DNA from: Agrobacterium tumefaciens
Lineage (GTDB): Bacteria; Pseudomonadota; Alphaproteobacteria; Rhizobiales; Rhizobiaceae
Direction: 5' to 3'
DNA length: 64,000 nucleotides
Assembly (NCBI GenBank): GCA_025560025.1
Contig: CP048485.1
Span: 1,922,001-1,986,000 of the forward strand
Of this stretch, positions 1 to 9,700 are shown piece after piece. The first letter of the stretch is position 1, and each line of letters opens with the position of its first letter. Position numbers and translations under genes: made by a program. The notes under the pieces are model-generated. The model was given only the letters and a program-made list of their open reading frames with translations. It ran no database searches and was not told the DNA's origin.

Positions 1-56
1 AGAACATGATCGAAAACATCAAATCCCGCATTCGCGACGAGGCAAATGCGGCCTGA
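1..56 (+). CDS. 3' end of an unidentified upstream gene
   Basis: An open frame enters from the left edge and stops at TGA 54-56, giving a C-terminal tail that ends IRDEANAA. It is followed convergently by cca after a 24-base gap. Only about 17 residues are visible, so no family can be named. It could also be a chance open frame; the charged, helix-like tail and the tight convergent spacing make a real gene end somewhat more likely. Confidence 0.4.
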   Translation, partial: NMIENIKSRIRDEANAA

Positions 57-80
57 GCCGCAACGCCGCCGTCGCTGACC

Positions 81-1337
81 TCAATTTTCCAGCATATCCT
101 TCAGCCGGGCGGTCAACGCTGCCCGGTCGAGTGAGAAATTGACGTCGATCCACTTTTCCTCAAGGCTTTTCAGCACTTCGCCCACCTTCGGGCCGGCCTC
201 GACGCCCGCAGCCATCACATCCGCGCCGCTCAGCGGAAAGCCCGGTTTGTGGAATTTCTCCGCCCGCGTCAGCAAAGTCGAAAGCCGCGCCACTTTCTGC
301 ATGGCCGTGTCGCCGGCAGAAAGATCGGCACGGGCCGAAGCAAGCGCCAGTTTCAGCCGCGTCTTCACGCCCTCGACGCCCTGACGATAAAGTAGTCGGT
401 CGAGCGCTGTCTCCTTCTGCTCCGGGTCAGCCGCCGGAGCCGAGGCCCAATAAGCAAGATAAGCCGCTTCGGCTTTCGACAGCCGGAGGCGCGCGGCAAG
501 GGCAGCCAGCCTGTCCCTGTCCGGCGGCACGATGGCGGCAAGCCGCAGCATCGGGTCCACCGCCCAGCCGAGAGCCTGCTCCGTCGCCACCAGCCCGTGA
601 ATGGCGTCGATGCCCCATTTTTCCGTTTCGGGAAGAATTTCCGCCAGAACGCCCGATTGCCGCATCCACAAAAGGGCGCGGGAAGGATCGCGGGCGGAAA
701 GCAGCTTTTTCAGCTCGCTCCACACCCGCTCGGCCGAAAGGGTGCCCAGCTTGTCCTTGGCCCGCGCGCTTGCCCGCAAGCCGTCCGCATCCGGGCGGCC
801 GGAGCCGTAATGGGCGAAAAAGCGGAAAAACCGGAGAATCCGCAGGTAATCTTCCGAAATCCGCATCGCCGCATCGCCGATGAAGCGCACCGTGCCGGTC
901 TCGATATCGGGAAGACCATCGATAAGGTCGATGATCTCACCCTTTTCGTCGGCATAAAGAGCATTGATGGTGAGGTCTCGCCGCTCGGCATCGGCCTGCC
1001 AGTCGGTGCCGAAGGCCACCTGTGCGTGGCGGCCATTGGTTTCGACATCGCGGCGCAACGTCGTCACCTCGAAACCTTCGCCATCGATCACCAGCGTTAC
1101 CGTGCCGTGTTCGATGCCGGTCGGCACCGCCTTGATGCCCGCAGCCTTGGCCCGCGCAACAACCACATCAGGGGTTAGCGTCGTCGCCATGTCGACATCG
1201 ACGACCGGCAGGTCCATCAGCGCATTGCGCACCGCGCCGCCAACGATCCGCACCTCGCCGCCATCGGCATTCAGAAGCGTAAAGATGCGCTTGAGCGCCG
1301 GTTTTTGAAACCAGTCCCGCCCGGCAAGGCTGCTCAT
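81..1337 (-). CDS. cca: CCA tRNA nucleotidyltransferase
   Basis: Adds or repairs the 3' CCA end of tRNAs (polymerase-beta superfamily, class II). The 418-residue product has the head-domain signature RIVGGAVRNALMD followed by DVDMATT with the metal-binding DxD, then RRDLTINALY and the RILRFFRF motif of the tRNA-binding neck. The ATG at 1337 is chosen over a longer frame (1388) because it overlaps the stop of the upstream Nudix gene as ATGA, indicating translational coupling. It is the last gene of a three-gene minus-strand operon (DUF1285, Nudix, cca). It could be annotated pcnB in some genomes, but the CCA-adding assignment is preferred in alphaproteobacteria. Confidence 0.93.
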   Translation of the reverse strand: MSSLAGRDWFQKPALKRIFTLLNADGGEVRIVGGAVRNALMDLPVVDVDMATTLTPDVVVARAKAAGIKAVPTGIEHGTVTLVIDGEGFEVTTLRRDVETNGRHAQVAFGTDWQADAERRDLTINALYADEKGEIIDLIDGLPDIETGTVRFIGDAAMRISEDYLRILRFFRFFAHYGSGRPDADGLRASARAKDKLGTLSAERVWSELKKLLSARDPSRALLWMRQSGVLAEILPETEKWGIDAIHGLVATEQALGWAVDPMLRLAAIVPPDRDRLAALAARLRLSKAEAAYLAYWASAPAADPEQKETALDRLLYRQGVEGVKTRLKLALASARADLSAGDTAMQKVARLSTLLTRAEKFHKPGFPLSGADVMAAGVEAGPKVGEVLKSLEEKWIDVNFSLDRAALTARLKDMLEN

Positions 1338-1966
1338 GAATAAAACCTCTCGTAAATCGTCCTGACGATGCCCGCCGTAATGCCCCAAATGTAGCGTTCG
1401 CCATAGGGCATTTCATAGAAAAACCGCTCCTTCCCCTGAAAGATGCGGCTGCCGCGCCCGTGATTGGCCGGGTCCATCAGAAAGGACAGCGGCACTTCGA
1501 AAACCTCATCCACTTCGGTTGGATTGAGCGTCAGGTCGAAGCCGGGCCGAACGATCGACAGCACCGGCTTGATGCGAAAACCCGTCCCGGAAATATAGTC
1601 CGGCAGGCGCCCGACCGTTTCCACGAAGGACCTGGAAAGGCCGATTTCCTCTTCCGTCTCGCGCAGCGCCGCCTCTTCCGGCGTCCGGTCCTCGGCATCG
1701 ATGCCGCCGCCCGGAAATGAAATCTGGCCGGAATGTTTGCGCAGGGTGGCCGTGCGCTGGGTGAAGATCACCCGCGCATCGTTGCCATCGTCAATGACCG
1801 GCACCAGCACGGCGGCGTCCTTCAGCCTGATGCCGTTTCCAGACAGCACCACGCCCGGATTGAGCACATGGTCGCCATGCTCCCGTTCCGCCACGCCCTC
1901 GCCTTCCTGCAGCACGCGGCAGCGGAAATCGGCGGCGGTAAAAGTCTTGAATGCCGTTGTCGTCAT
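1334..1966 (-). CDS. CoA pyrophosphatase-type Nudix hydrolase (NudL-like)
   Basis: Probably hydrolyses CoA or related nucleoside diphosphates. The 210-residue protein carries the UPF0035 signature VIFTQRTATLRKHSGQISF immediately before the Nudix box (GGGIDAED...ALRETEEEIGL), the combination that separates the CoA-hydrolase branch from other Nudix proteins. The two-residue-longer spacing between the Gly-rich start and the RE of the box is also normal for that branch. The gene overlaps DUF1285 upstream and cca downstream by four bases each (ATGA), so the three are likely co-translated. Substrate is inferred from family only. Confidence 0.85.
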   Translation of the reverse strand: MTTTAFKTFTAADFRCRVLQEGEGVAEREHGDHVLNPGVVLSGNGIRLKDAAVLVPVIDDGNDARVIFTQRTATLRKHSGQISFPGGGIDAEDRTPEEAALRETEEEIGLSRSFVETVGRLPDYISGTGFRIKPVLSIVRPGFDLTLNPTEVDEVFEVPLSFLMDPANHGRGSRIFQGKERFFYEMPYGERYIWGITAGIVRTIYERFYS

Positions 1967-2592
1967 TGCGAAAGCCGTTCCAGTTCCTTGGCGGGCATCA
2001 CCGGAAAAGTCACCCCGCCCGAGCGCACGGCGAACATGTCGACGCCCTCCACTTCGATCACCTCGCCAAGTGCGACGAGATCATACATCACCGCCCGCGA
2101 CACGAGCGCTTCCAGCCTGCCGCGCACCAGAAGATAGGGCTTCAATTCCCGGTTCTCACCGAAAACCTCGAACCGCAGCGGATGCTCCGGCCCCACCTCC
2201 ACCACATCGCCGACATTGGTGCGGAAGGTCAGCAGCGGCTCGCCATCATCCTCACCCGCCGTCAGCTTCATTTCCACGGCGACGAAAGGCGCATCCACGA
2301 CGCGGATGCCGACTTTTTCCACAGGAGTTACGAGATAGGTTTTGCCGTCCTCATCCTTGCGCAGAACCGTGGAAAACAGCCGCACCAGCGGCGCCCTGCC
2401 GATGGGTGTACCGAGGTAGAACCAAGTGCCATCGGCGCGGATTTCCATGTCGAGATCGCCGCAAAAGGGCGGATTCCAGCGTTCCACCGGGGCCGGCCCG
2501 CGTTTGGCGACGCCGGTCTGTTCGGCGGCGCGGGAAATCATCGCCGCAAGCCCGGCCGCATCATCAGCCGAATTTATCGTCTCCGCTGCCAT
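1963..2592 (-). CDS. DUF1285 domain protein
   Basis: A 209-residue soluble protein with the DUF1285 hallmarks: an early WNPPFCGDLDMEIRADGTWFY stretch, then IGRAPLVRLFSTVLRKDEDGKTYLVTP and RIPAFVAVE-like strands. Function is unknown in the family. It heads the operon with the Nudix hydrolase and cca, overlapping the Nudix start by four bases. No signal peptide or membrane segment is visible. The start at 2592 has only a weak Shine-Dalgarno site, so a nearby alternative is possible, but the conserved block begins close to it. Confidence 0.8.
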   Translation of the reverse strand: MAAETINSADDAAGLAAMISRAAEQTGVAKRGPAPVERWNPPFCGDLDMEIRADGTWFYLGTPIGRAPLVRLFSTVLRKDEDGKTYLVTPVEKVGIRVVDAPFVAVEMKLTAGEDDGEPLLTFRTNVGDVVEVGPEHPLRFEVFGENRELKPYLLVRGRLEALVSRAVMYDLVALGEVIEVEGVDMFAVRSGGVTFPVMPAKELERLSQ

Positions 2593-2767
2593 ATTCGAGT
2601 CTCGCTTTGCCGATAAGGAAATACTAAGTCACGACATAGTCATTCGAATGGCGCTTGTCAGCGGCCAAGAGAGCAATAAGCTATATGCAGCGCAAAATCC
2701 GTCCCGGCCGACTGCCAGCAAAACCGGGATGTGACTGTGACAGCGGCGAAGGTATGAGGAGAGCGAC

Positions 2768-3778
2768 ATGGGCGTGATGAATACCGGCGAAACCCTCGAT
2801 GAAAAGGCCATCGTCGCCGCGGCTGAAAAGGCGCTTTCCGACATTGCGGCCATCCGCACGGAAGTCTCCAAGGTCATTTTCGGCCAGGAAAAAGTGGTAC
2901 AGAACACGCTTCTCGCCATCCTCTCCGGCGGCCATGCGCTGCTCGTCGGCGTTCCCGGCCTCGCCAAGACCAAGCTCGTCACCACGCTCGGCACCGTGCT
3001 CGGCCTCGATGCCAATCGCATCCAGTTCACGCCGGACCTGATGCCCTCGGACATCCTCGGTTCCGAAGTCATGGATCAGGACGAAAACGGTCGCCGTTCC
3101 TTCCGTTTCATCAAGGGTCCGATTTTCGGCCAGCTGCTGATGGCCGACGAAATCAACCGCGCCAGCCCGCGCACGCAGTCCGCACTTTTGCAGGCCATGC
3201 AGGAATATCATATCACCATGGCCGGCCAGACCTATGAGCTGCCGAAGCCGTTCCACGTTCTCGCCACCCAGAACCCGCTGGAGCAGGAAGGCACCTATCC
3301 GCTGCCCGAAGCGCAGCTCGACCGCTTCCTGCTTCAGGTCGATGTCGGTTATCCCGAGCTTGCCGCCGAACGCCAGATCCTGCTCGACACGACGGGCACC
3401 GCCTCCGGCGAAGCACGCGGCGTGATCGATGCCGGGCGCCTGATGGAAATCCAGGCCCTCATCCGCCAGATGCCGGTCAGCGACAAGGTGGTGGATGCGA
3501 TCCTCTCGCTCGTCCGCTCCGCTCGCCCCGGCCATGGCAACAAATTGACCGACAAACACGTTGTCTGGGGTCCGGGTCCGCGCGCCGGCCAGTCGCTGAT
3601 GCTGACGGCCCGCGCCCGTGCGCTCTATGAAGGCCGGCTCGCGCCGTCGCTGGACGATGTCCATGCGCTGGCCGAACCGGTGCTGGAACACCGCATGGCG
3701 CTGACCTTTGCGGCCCGCGCCGAAGGCATGTCGGTGCGCGATGTTATCGCAGCCCTCGTGGAGCAGGCGAAGAACTGA
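2768..3778 (+). CDS. MoxR-family AAA+ ATPase
   Basis: A 336-residue cytosolic AAA+ ATPase of the MoxR family, which usually works as a chaperone for VWA-domain partners encoded next to it. Visible motifs are Walker A (GVPGLAKTKLV), Walker B (LLMADEINRASP), sensor 1 (VLATQNP) and the family block LPEAQLDRFLLQ. The start is preceded by AGGAGA at a good distance. It is the first gene of a four-gene plus-strand unit with DUF58, DUF4159 and a second membrane protein, the classic arrangement of Bat-type loci. The specific client is not known; the DUF58 product is the obvious candidate. Confidence 0.93.
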   Translation: MGVMNTGETLDEKAIVAAAEKALSDIAAIRTEVSKVIFGQEKVVQNTLLAILSGGHALLVGVPGLAKTKLVTTLGTVLGLDANRIQFTPDLMPSDILGSEVMDQDENGRRSFRFIKGPIFGQLLMADEINRASPRTQSALLQAMQEYHITMAGQTYELPKPFHVLATQNPLEQEGTYPLPEAQLDRFLLQVDVGYPELAAERQILLDTTGTASGEARGVIDAGRLMEIQALIRQMPVSDKVVDAILSLVRSARPGHGNKLTDKHVVWGPGPRAGQSLMLTARARALYEGRLAPSLDDVHALAEPVLEHRMALTFAARAEGMSVRDVIAALVEQAKN

Positions 3779-3803
3779 AGCGACGTTCGCGAAAGGACTG
3801 CAT

Positions 3804-4718
3804 GTGGCATCCATCGGCCAGATCGTAGACAAGACGCCGGGTAGCGAAGTTCTGGCGCGTGCACGCCAGCGCGCAGCCCTGGTGCCGGACTGCATGGTCG
3901 AGGCAAAGCGCATCGCCAACACCGTCACCGCCGGCTGGCACGGCCGTCGCAAGCGCGGCATCGGCGAAAATTTCTGGCAGTTCCGCCCCTATGCCGAAGG
4001 CGAAAGCCTGTCGCGCATCGACTGGCGGCGCTCGGCCCGCGACGACCATACCTATGTGCGCGACCGGGAATGGGAAGCCGCCCACACCATCTGGCTCTGG
4101 GCCGACATGTCGCCATCGATGATGTTCAAATCCACCCTCGGCTCGGTCTCCAAGGAAAGCCGCGCATTGGTGCTGATGCTGGCGCTGGCGGAAATCCTCG
4201 CGCGCTCGGGCGAGCGCATCGGCTGCCCCGGCATCATGGAGCCGGTTTCGGCCAGAAATGCCGCTGAACGGCTGGCCGCCGCCATCATGCATGCACCGCT
4301 GACGACAGGTATGCCGGAAACGGGCATGATCCGTGGCGCGAGCGACATCGTCCTCATCGGCGATTTTCTCGATGACGCCAAAGCCGTGATGGAGCGGATT
4401 TCGCCTCTGGCGCGGCGCGGCCTGCGCGGCCACGTGGTGGAAATTGCCGATCCGGCCGAAGAGACCTTCCCCTATTCCGGCCGCACCGAATTCACCGACC
4501 CGGAAACCGGCGAAAAACTGGTGTCCGGCCGTGCGGAGACCATTCGCGAGGATTACACCCGCGCCTATCTCGCAAGGCGTGAGGCGCTGTCCTCGTCGCT
4601 GCGCCGTCTCGGCTGGAACTTCGTGTTCCACCGCACCGATCATCTCGCTTCCGAGGCGCTCGTCGCCATGCACATGTATCTTTCCGGCGCGCCAGCACAG
4701 GGCGGTGGGCACAGATGA
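3804..4718 (+). CDS. DUF58 (VWA-like) protein
   Basis: A DUF58 protein of 304 residues, usually the partner of MoxR ATPases. The core signature is seen as NFWQFRPYAEGESLSRIDWRRSA (quoted in part: FRPYAEGESLSRIDWRRSA), then DREWEAAHTIWLWADMSPSM, where the DxSxSM metal-site-like motif of VWA folds is present as DMSPSM. I chose the GTG at 3804 because AAAGGA lies six bases upstream and the longer frame runs back into moxR. The stop overlaps the next start as ATGA. No membrane segment is seen, unlike some DUF58 proteins. Confidence 0.88.
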   Translation: MASIGQIVDKTPGSEVLARARQRAALVPDCMVEAKRIANTVTAGWHGRRKRGIGENFWQFRPYAEGESLSRIDWRRSARDDHTYVRDREWEAAHTIWLWADMSPSMMFKSTLGSVSKESRALVLMLALAEILARSGERIGCPGIMEPVSARNAAERLAAAIMHAPLTTGMPETGMIRGASDIVLIGDFLDDAKAVMERISPLARRGLRGHVVEIADPAEETFPYSGRTEFTDPETGEKLVSGRAETIREDYTRAYLARREALSSSLRRLGWNFVFHRTDHLASEALVAMHMYLSGAPAQGGGHR

Positions 4719-7525
4719 GCGCATTGCCTTTCGTCTTCACCAGCCCCTATATCCTCTTCGGCCTCTTGGCGCTGCCCGCCATCTGGTGGCTGCTGCGGCT
4801 CACCCCGCCGCGCCCCAAGGCGGAAGTGTTTCCGCCGCTGAAAATCCTGGCGACGGTGCTGAAACGCGAGGAAACGCCCTCGAAAAGTCCGTGGTGGCTG
4901 ACCCTGCTGCGCATGGCGCTTGCCGCCGCGGTGATTTTCGCGCTGGCCGATCCGGTGGTGAACCCGCGCAACAACAGCATTGCCGGCAGCGGCCCGCTAG
5001 TGCTGGTGGTCGACAATAGCTGGGCCTCCGCGCCCGACTGGGAAAGACGCGTGGCCACCGCTCAGGCCCTGATCGGCGATGCGGAGCGCGCCGACCGCCC
5101 CGTCTCCATCAGCTTCACCGCCGATGCGGAACATGACGCCGTACCGGGAACGACAGCCGTTGCACTGGAAAAACTCGCCGCAGCAAAGCCGAAGCCGCTC
5201 GTTCCAGATCGTATCCGCACGGCGGAAGCCATCACTGAGGCGCTGAACGGCGCGGCCCCCGGCACGATTGCCTATATTGCCGATGGTGTTCAAACCGCGC
5301 AGGATGAAAGCGCGATGAGAACGCTTGCCAGCCTCTCCCCCGCCGAATTCCGCATCGTGAAGGGCGACGGCAAGGCGATCGCCGCCATTACCGGCGCCAC
5401 CAATAATGCCGATGCCATGAGCGTCACACTGTCGCGCCTCGATACCACCGAAGCCACCCGGCTGACCGTCAATGCACAGGACAGCCAGGGCCGCATCCTC
5501 GCCAACGGCATCGCGCACTTCGCGCCCGGCGCGGCCGAAACCACTGCGACGGTGGAAGCACCTTTCGAACTGCGCAACGATTTCGCCCGCCTCTCCCTCG
5601 AAGGCGTGTCGACGGCGGGTGCGGTGCATCTTCTGGATGACGGTTTCCGCCGCCGCCGCGTGGCGCTGCTCGCCGGCGAAACCGGCAATGATTTCCAGCC
5701 GCTGCTGCAGCCGCTTTATTACATCAGCCGCGCGCTTCAGCCTTTCGCCGATCTCATTCCGCAGCGGCAGGCCGATCTGGCGCAGGCGATCCCGGAAATC
5801 CTGCAATCTAACCCTTCCGTCATCGTCATGGCCGATATCGGCCGCCTGCCGCAGGAAACCTATGAGCCGATGCAGCGCTGGCTGGCCGGCGGCGGCACGC
5901 TCATCCGTTTTGCCGGGCCGCGCCTTGCCGCAGCGCCCGCCGACGATCCACTGGTGCCGGTGACGCTCCGGCAGGGTGAACGCGCGCTTGGCGGCGCGCT
6001 CTCCTGGGCCGAACCGCAGCCGCTTGCCGATTTCCCGAATTTCGGCGCCTTTGCCGGCATGCCGAAGGCCGACGGCGTGCTCGTCAAGCGTCAGGTTCTG
6101 GCCGAACCGACACCGGATCTGGCCGAACGCACCTGGGCAAGCCTTGCCGATGGTACGCCGCTCGTCACCACCCGCACCGTCGAGGCGGGCCGCATCGTGC
6201 TCTTCCATGTCAGCGCCGAAGCGAGCTGGTCCGACCTGCCGATCTCTGGCCATTTCGTCGATATGCTGCGCCGTATCGTGCAATTGTCGAAGGCGGGTGG
6301 CGCTTCCGCCAACGCCAATGCGCCAGCCGCCGCCCTGCCGCCCTTCCGGCTGTTGACGGCCGAAGGCGCGCTTTCAGCCGAAATCGGCGCGGCCCGGCCG
6401 CTGGAAATGCGCGCCGGCCAGCCGCCCCGCACCGGTTTCGACAATCCCCCCGGCCTCTATGGCACAGAGGATGGTTTCGTGGCTCTCAACCTCCTGCCGG
6501 CAGGCGCGACGCTGCGCCCGCTCGATACGTCCGCCGCCGGTGTCAGCACCACCAGCGAAGCCCTGATCGGCGAAACGGCGAAATCGCTGCGCCCCGCGCT
6601 CTTCATCGCCGCCTTCCTGATGTTGATTGCCGACAGCCTGATCGTGCTCTTCATGAACGGCGCCTTCGCACGCCTGCCGAAAGCCCGCAGCGCCACCGCC
6701 GCCGCCGTGCTTCTGGCGCTTGGCGCCTTTGCCGCCATGTCGCCAACCGATGCCCGCGCCGACGATCCCAAACCCGGCGACGAGCAGATTTTCGAGCGAC
6801 TGGACACCACCCATCTCGCTTATGTCCGCACCGGCGAAGACGATGTCGACCGCATTTCCGAGCAGGGTTTGCAGGGGTTAAGCGAATTCCTGACCTGGCG
6901 CACGACGCTGGAGCCCGGCCAGCCGGTCGGCCTCGATATTTCCAAGGATGAGCTATCCTTCTATCCCATCATCTACTGGCCGGTTTCCGCGACGGCACCC
7001 ATGCCCTCAAGCGCCGCCATCTCACGCATCGACGCCTATATGCGCGCCGGCGGCACCGTGCTGTTCGATACACGCGACCAGTTCTCTTCGCTCGATACCG
7101 GTGCGACCAGCCCTAACGGCGAACGTCTGCAGGCGATCCTCGCCAATATCGATATCCCACCGCTGGAGCCCGTGCCGGAAGACCACGTTCTGACGCGCTC
7201 TTTCTACCTGCTCACCAATTTCCCCGGCCGTTACAACGGCTCGCCGCTCTGGGTGGAATCGCGGCAGGGGGCGGCGAAGACCACCTCCGGCCTCTCCTCC
7301 TCCGGCGATGGCGTGACGCCGATCATGATAACGGGCAATGATTTAGCGGGCGCATGGGCCGTCGATCCGCAAGGCGCGCCGGTTCTGCCAACGGTGCCGC
7401 CGGATGAGATGCAGCGCGAACATGCCTTCCGCTCCGGCGTCAACATCATGATGTATATGCTGACCGGCAACTACAAGGCCGATCAGGTTCACGTTCCCGC
7501 ACTTCTCGAACGGTTGGGGCAGTGA
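4715..7525 (+). CDS. BatA-like/DUF4159 membrane protein
   Basis: A 936-residue inner-membrane protein. The N terminus has the BatA-type double transmembrane unit: one segment near residues 7-27 and another near 60-80 (LLRMALAAAVIFALAD). A large periplasmic region follows, including a VWA-like start (LVLVVDNSWASAPDW). Two more hydrophobic stretches lie around residues 625-650 and 662-685, the second ending in a signal-like ADARAD-type junction. The C terminus from about residue 690 is a DUF4159 domain (FERLDTTHLAYVRTGEDDVDR...GGTVLFDTRDQ). It overlaps DUF58 by four bases and is one base from the next gene. It probably forms an envelope complex with its neighbours; function unknown. Confidence 0.85.
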   Translation: MSALPFVFTSPYILFGLLALPAIWWLLRLTPPRPKAEVFPPLKILATVLKREETPSKSPWWLTLLRMALAAAVIFALADPVVNPRNNSIAGSGPLVLVVDNSWASAPDWERRVATAQALIGDAERADRPVSISFTADAEHDAVPGTTAVALEKLAAAKPKPLVPDRIRTAEAITEALNGAAPGTIAYIADGVQTAQDESAMRTLASLSPAEFRIVKGDGKAIAAITGATNNADAMSVTLSRLDTTEATRLTVNAQDSQGRILANGIAHFAPGAAETTATVEAPFELRNDFARLSLEGVSTAGAVHLLDDGFRRRRVALLAGETGNDFQPLLQPLYYISRALQPFADLIPQRQADLAQAIPEILQSNPSVIVMADIGRLPQETYEPMQRWLAGGGTLIRFAGPRLAAAPADDPLVPVTLRQGERALGGALSWAEPQPLADFPNFGAFAGMPKADGVLVKRQVLAEPTPDLAERTWASLADGTPLVTTRTVEAGRIVLFHVSAEASWSDLPISGHFVDMLRRIVQLSKAGGASANANAPAAALPPFRLLTAEGALSAEIGAARPLEMRAGQPPRTGFDNPPGLYGTEDGFVALNLLPAGATLRPLDTSAAGVSTTSEALIGETAKSLRPALFIAAFLMLIADSLIVLFMNGAFARLPKARSATAAAVLLALGAFAAMSPTDARADDPKPGDEQIFERLDTTHLAYVRTGEDDVDRISEQGLQGLSEFLTWRTTLEPGQPVGLDISKDELSFYPIIYWPVSATAPMPSSAAISRIDAYMRAGGTVLFDTRDQFSSLDTGATSPNGERLQAILANIDIPPLEPVPEDHVLTRSFYLLTNFPGRYNGSPLWVESRQGAAKTTSGLSSSGDGVTPIMITGNDLAGAWAVDPQGAPVLPTVPPDEMQREHAFRSGVNIMMYMLTGNYKADQVHVPALLERLGQ

Positions 7526-7526
7526 C

Positions 7527-9611
7527 ATGACATTGACCTTCGCACCCTTCCTGCCGTGGATCGTGATCGCCGTTCTGGCCGTCGCCGCCCTTCTCCTCTC
7601 CTTCATCGGCCTGTGGCGCGGTGTGCGTGGCGCATGGCTGCGCGGGCTGGCGCTTGCCGCCCTGCTTGCGGCCATCGCCAATCCGCTGCTGACGCAGGAG
7701 GAGCGCGAGCCGCTCTCCACCATCGTTCCCGTCATCGTCGACCGTTCGCAGAGCCAGGACGTGCAGGACCGGCCGCAGATGACCGATACGGCGCTGGAGA
7801 CGCTGAAAGACCGGCTGTCCCGCTTCCCGCGCATCGAACCGCGCATCGTGGAAGTGCGCGACAATGGCGAGAGCGATTCGCCCTCGACGCAGTTGTTCTC
7901 GGCGCTTTCCTCCGCCGTTTCGGATGTCTCGCCGTCGCGCGTCGGCGGCGCGATCTTCCTCAGCGACGGCCAGATTCACGATATCCCGAATGCCCTGCCC
8001 AATGCCGAACAGGCGCTCGGCTTCCGCGCTCCCGTTCACGGGCTGATCACCGGCAAGGCCGACGAATTCGACCGCCGTATCGAAATCGTCCGCGCCCCGC
8101 GCTTCGGCATCGTCAATGAGGAACAGCAGCTGACGCTGCGCGTCTTCGACGACGGCCGCCCCGCCGGCGGCGGTTCGGCGGAAGTGACGGTAAAGATGAA
8201 CGGGCAGGAAATCGCCACGCTGCAGGCCACACCCGGCCAGCCGACGCCGTTCAATTTCAAGGTTCCGCGCGGCGGCAACAATGTCATGGAATTTTCCGTC
8301 GCCGAGCTTCCCGGCGAAGTGACGGCTGCCAATAACCGCGCCGTTCACCTGATCGAAGGCATCCGCCAGAATCTCCGCGTGCTGCTGGTCTCCGGCGAAC
8401 CCCATGCGGGCGAACGGGCGTGGCGCAATCTCCTGAAATCCGACGCCTCGGTCGATCTGGTACATTTCACCATTCTGCGCCCGCCGGAAAAACAGGATGG
8501 CACGCCGATCAACGAACTCTCGCTGATCGCCTTCCCCACCCGCGAATTGTTCGTCGAAAAGATCGAGGATTTCGACCTCATCATCTTCGACCGTTACCAG
8601 CATCGCGGCGTGCTGCCGATCCTCTATTACGATTACATCGCCCAATATGTCGAAAAGGGCGGCGCGCTCTTGATCGCCGCCGGGCCGGAACATGCCGGTC
8701 AGGATTCGATCGCCATGACGCCGCTCGCCTCCGTTCTGCCGGCGCAGCCGACCGGTCAGGTGCATCAGGCCGCCTTTTATCCGCGCCTTTCGGAAGCGGG
8801 CAAGAAACACCCCGTCACCCGTGGATTGGATGGATCTGGCGTTGAGCCGCCGCAATGGGGCCGCTGGTTCCGCACCATCAGCGTCGACCCGCCGCAGGGC
8901 CAGACCGTGATGCTGGGCGACGGGCAGGACCCGCTTTTGGTGCTCAACCGTCAGGGCGAAGGCCGTGTCGCCATGCTGCTGTCCGATCAGGGCTGGCTGT
9001 GGGCGCGCGGTTTTGAAGGCGGCGGCCCGCATGTGGCGCTTTACCGCCGCATCGCCCACTGGCTGATGAAGGAACCCGAGCTTGAGGAAGAAGCGCTGAC
9101 GGCGCGCGCCAATGGCCGCACCCTGCAAATCACCCGCCAGACCATCGGCGACGATCCCGGTCAGGCGAGCGTGCGTTTCCCTTCCGGCAAAACCGAAAAC
9201 ATGGCCTTCACCAGCACGGAGCCTGGTCTTTACAGGATCGAGCGTCGCATGGACGAAACCGGCCTGTTCGAAATCAAAAACGGCGATTTCACCACCCTCG
9301 TCCATGTCGGCGCGGTGGATGCGCCAGAATTCAAGGCGATGATTTCGACCACCGAAACGCTGAAACCGCTGGCCGATGCCACCAAAGGCAGCGTGCACCG
9401 TGTCGCCGACAATTCCGGCCGTATCGCGCTGCCAGATATATTGCCGGTGCGGGGAGATATCAGGGTTGCCGATGAGGATCGCATGCTGATACGCATGACC
9501 GACGAGACGGTGCTGAAAGGCGTCAACACCCTGCCGCTCTTTGCCGGTTTTGCCGGGCTTGCCGCCCTGCTGCTCGCCTTCTCCGCGCTGTGGTGGCGTG
9601 AGGGCCGGTAA
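7527..9611 (+). CDS. Large membrane-anchored protein with VWA/GATase-like region
   Basis: A 694-residue protein with two N-terminal membrane segments (about residues 5-27 and 36-55), a long periplasmic body and one C-terminal membrane segment (about 670-690), so both ends are tethered. The first periplasmic stretch (STIVPVIVDRSQSQ) resembles a VWA strand; a later block (VEKGGALLIAAGPEHAG) resembles the amidotransferase-like fold found in similar Bat-locus proteins, without an obvious catalytic Cys. It is the last gene of the moxR unit, starting one base after DUF4159. No enzymatic role can be stated. Confidence 0.75.
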   Translation: MTLTFAPFLPWIVIAVLAVAALLLSFIGLWRGVRGAWLRGLALAALLAAIANPLLTQEEREPLSTIVPVIVDRSQSQDVQDRPQMTDTALETLKDRLSRFPRIEPRIVEVRDNGESDSPSTQLFSALSSAVSDVSPSRVGGAIFLSDGQIHDIPNALPNAEQALGFRAPVHGLITGKADEFDRRIEIVRAPRFGIVNEEQQLTLRVFDDGRPAGGGSAEVTVKMNGQEIATLQATPGQPTPFNFKVPRGGNNVMEFSVAELPGEVTAANNRAVHLIEGIRQNLRVLLVSGEPHAGERAWRNLLKSDASVDLVHFTILRPPEKQDGTPINELSLIAFPTRELFVEKIEDFDLIIFDRYQHRGVLPILYYDYIAQYVEKGGALLIAAGPEHAGQDSIAMTPLASVLPAQPTGQVHQAAFYPRLSEAGKKHPVTRGLDGSGVEPPQWGRWFRTISVDPPQGQTVMLGDGQDPLLVLNRQGEGRVAMLLSDQGWLWARGFEGGGPHVALYRRIAHWLMKEPELEEEALTARANGRTLQITRQTIGDDPGQASVRFPSGKTENMAFTSTEPGLYRIERRMDETGLFEIKNGDFTTLVHVGAVDAPEFKAMISTTETLKPLADATKGSVHRVADNSGRIALPDILPVRGDIRVADEDRMLIRMTDETVLKGVNTLPLFAGFAGLAALLLAFSALWWREGR

Positions 9612-9700
9612 GGGCGTTTCCAGCGAAGAGCTTAAGGCGCTTCACGTCTCGGATTGGAAACGAGGAAACGGCCGCCTCCCGGCGGCCCGGGAAGATCAAC

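Noticed and set aside
7446-9398. 650-codon minus-strand ORF
   Set aside because: Shadow of the VWA-like membrane protein gene; composition is Arg/His/Gly-rich as in other antisense frames.
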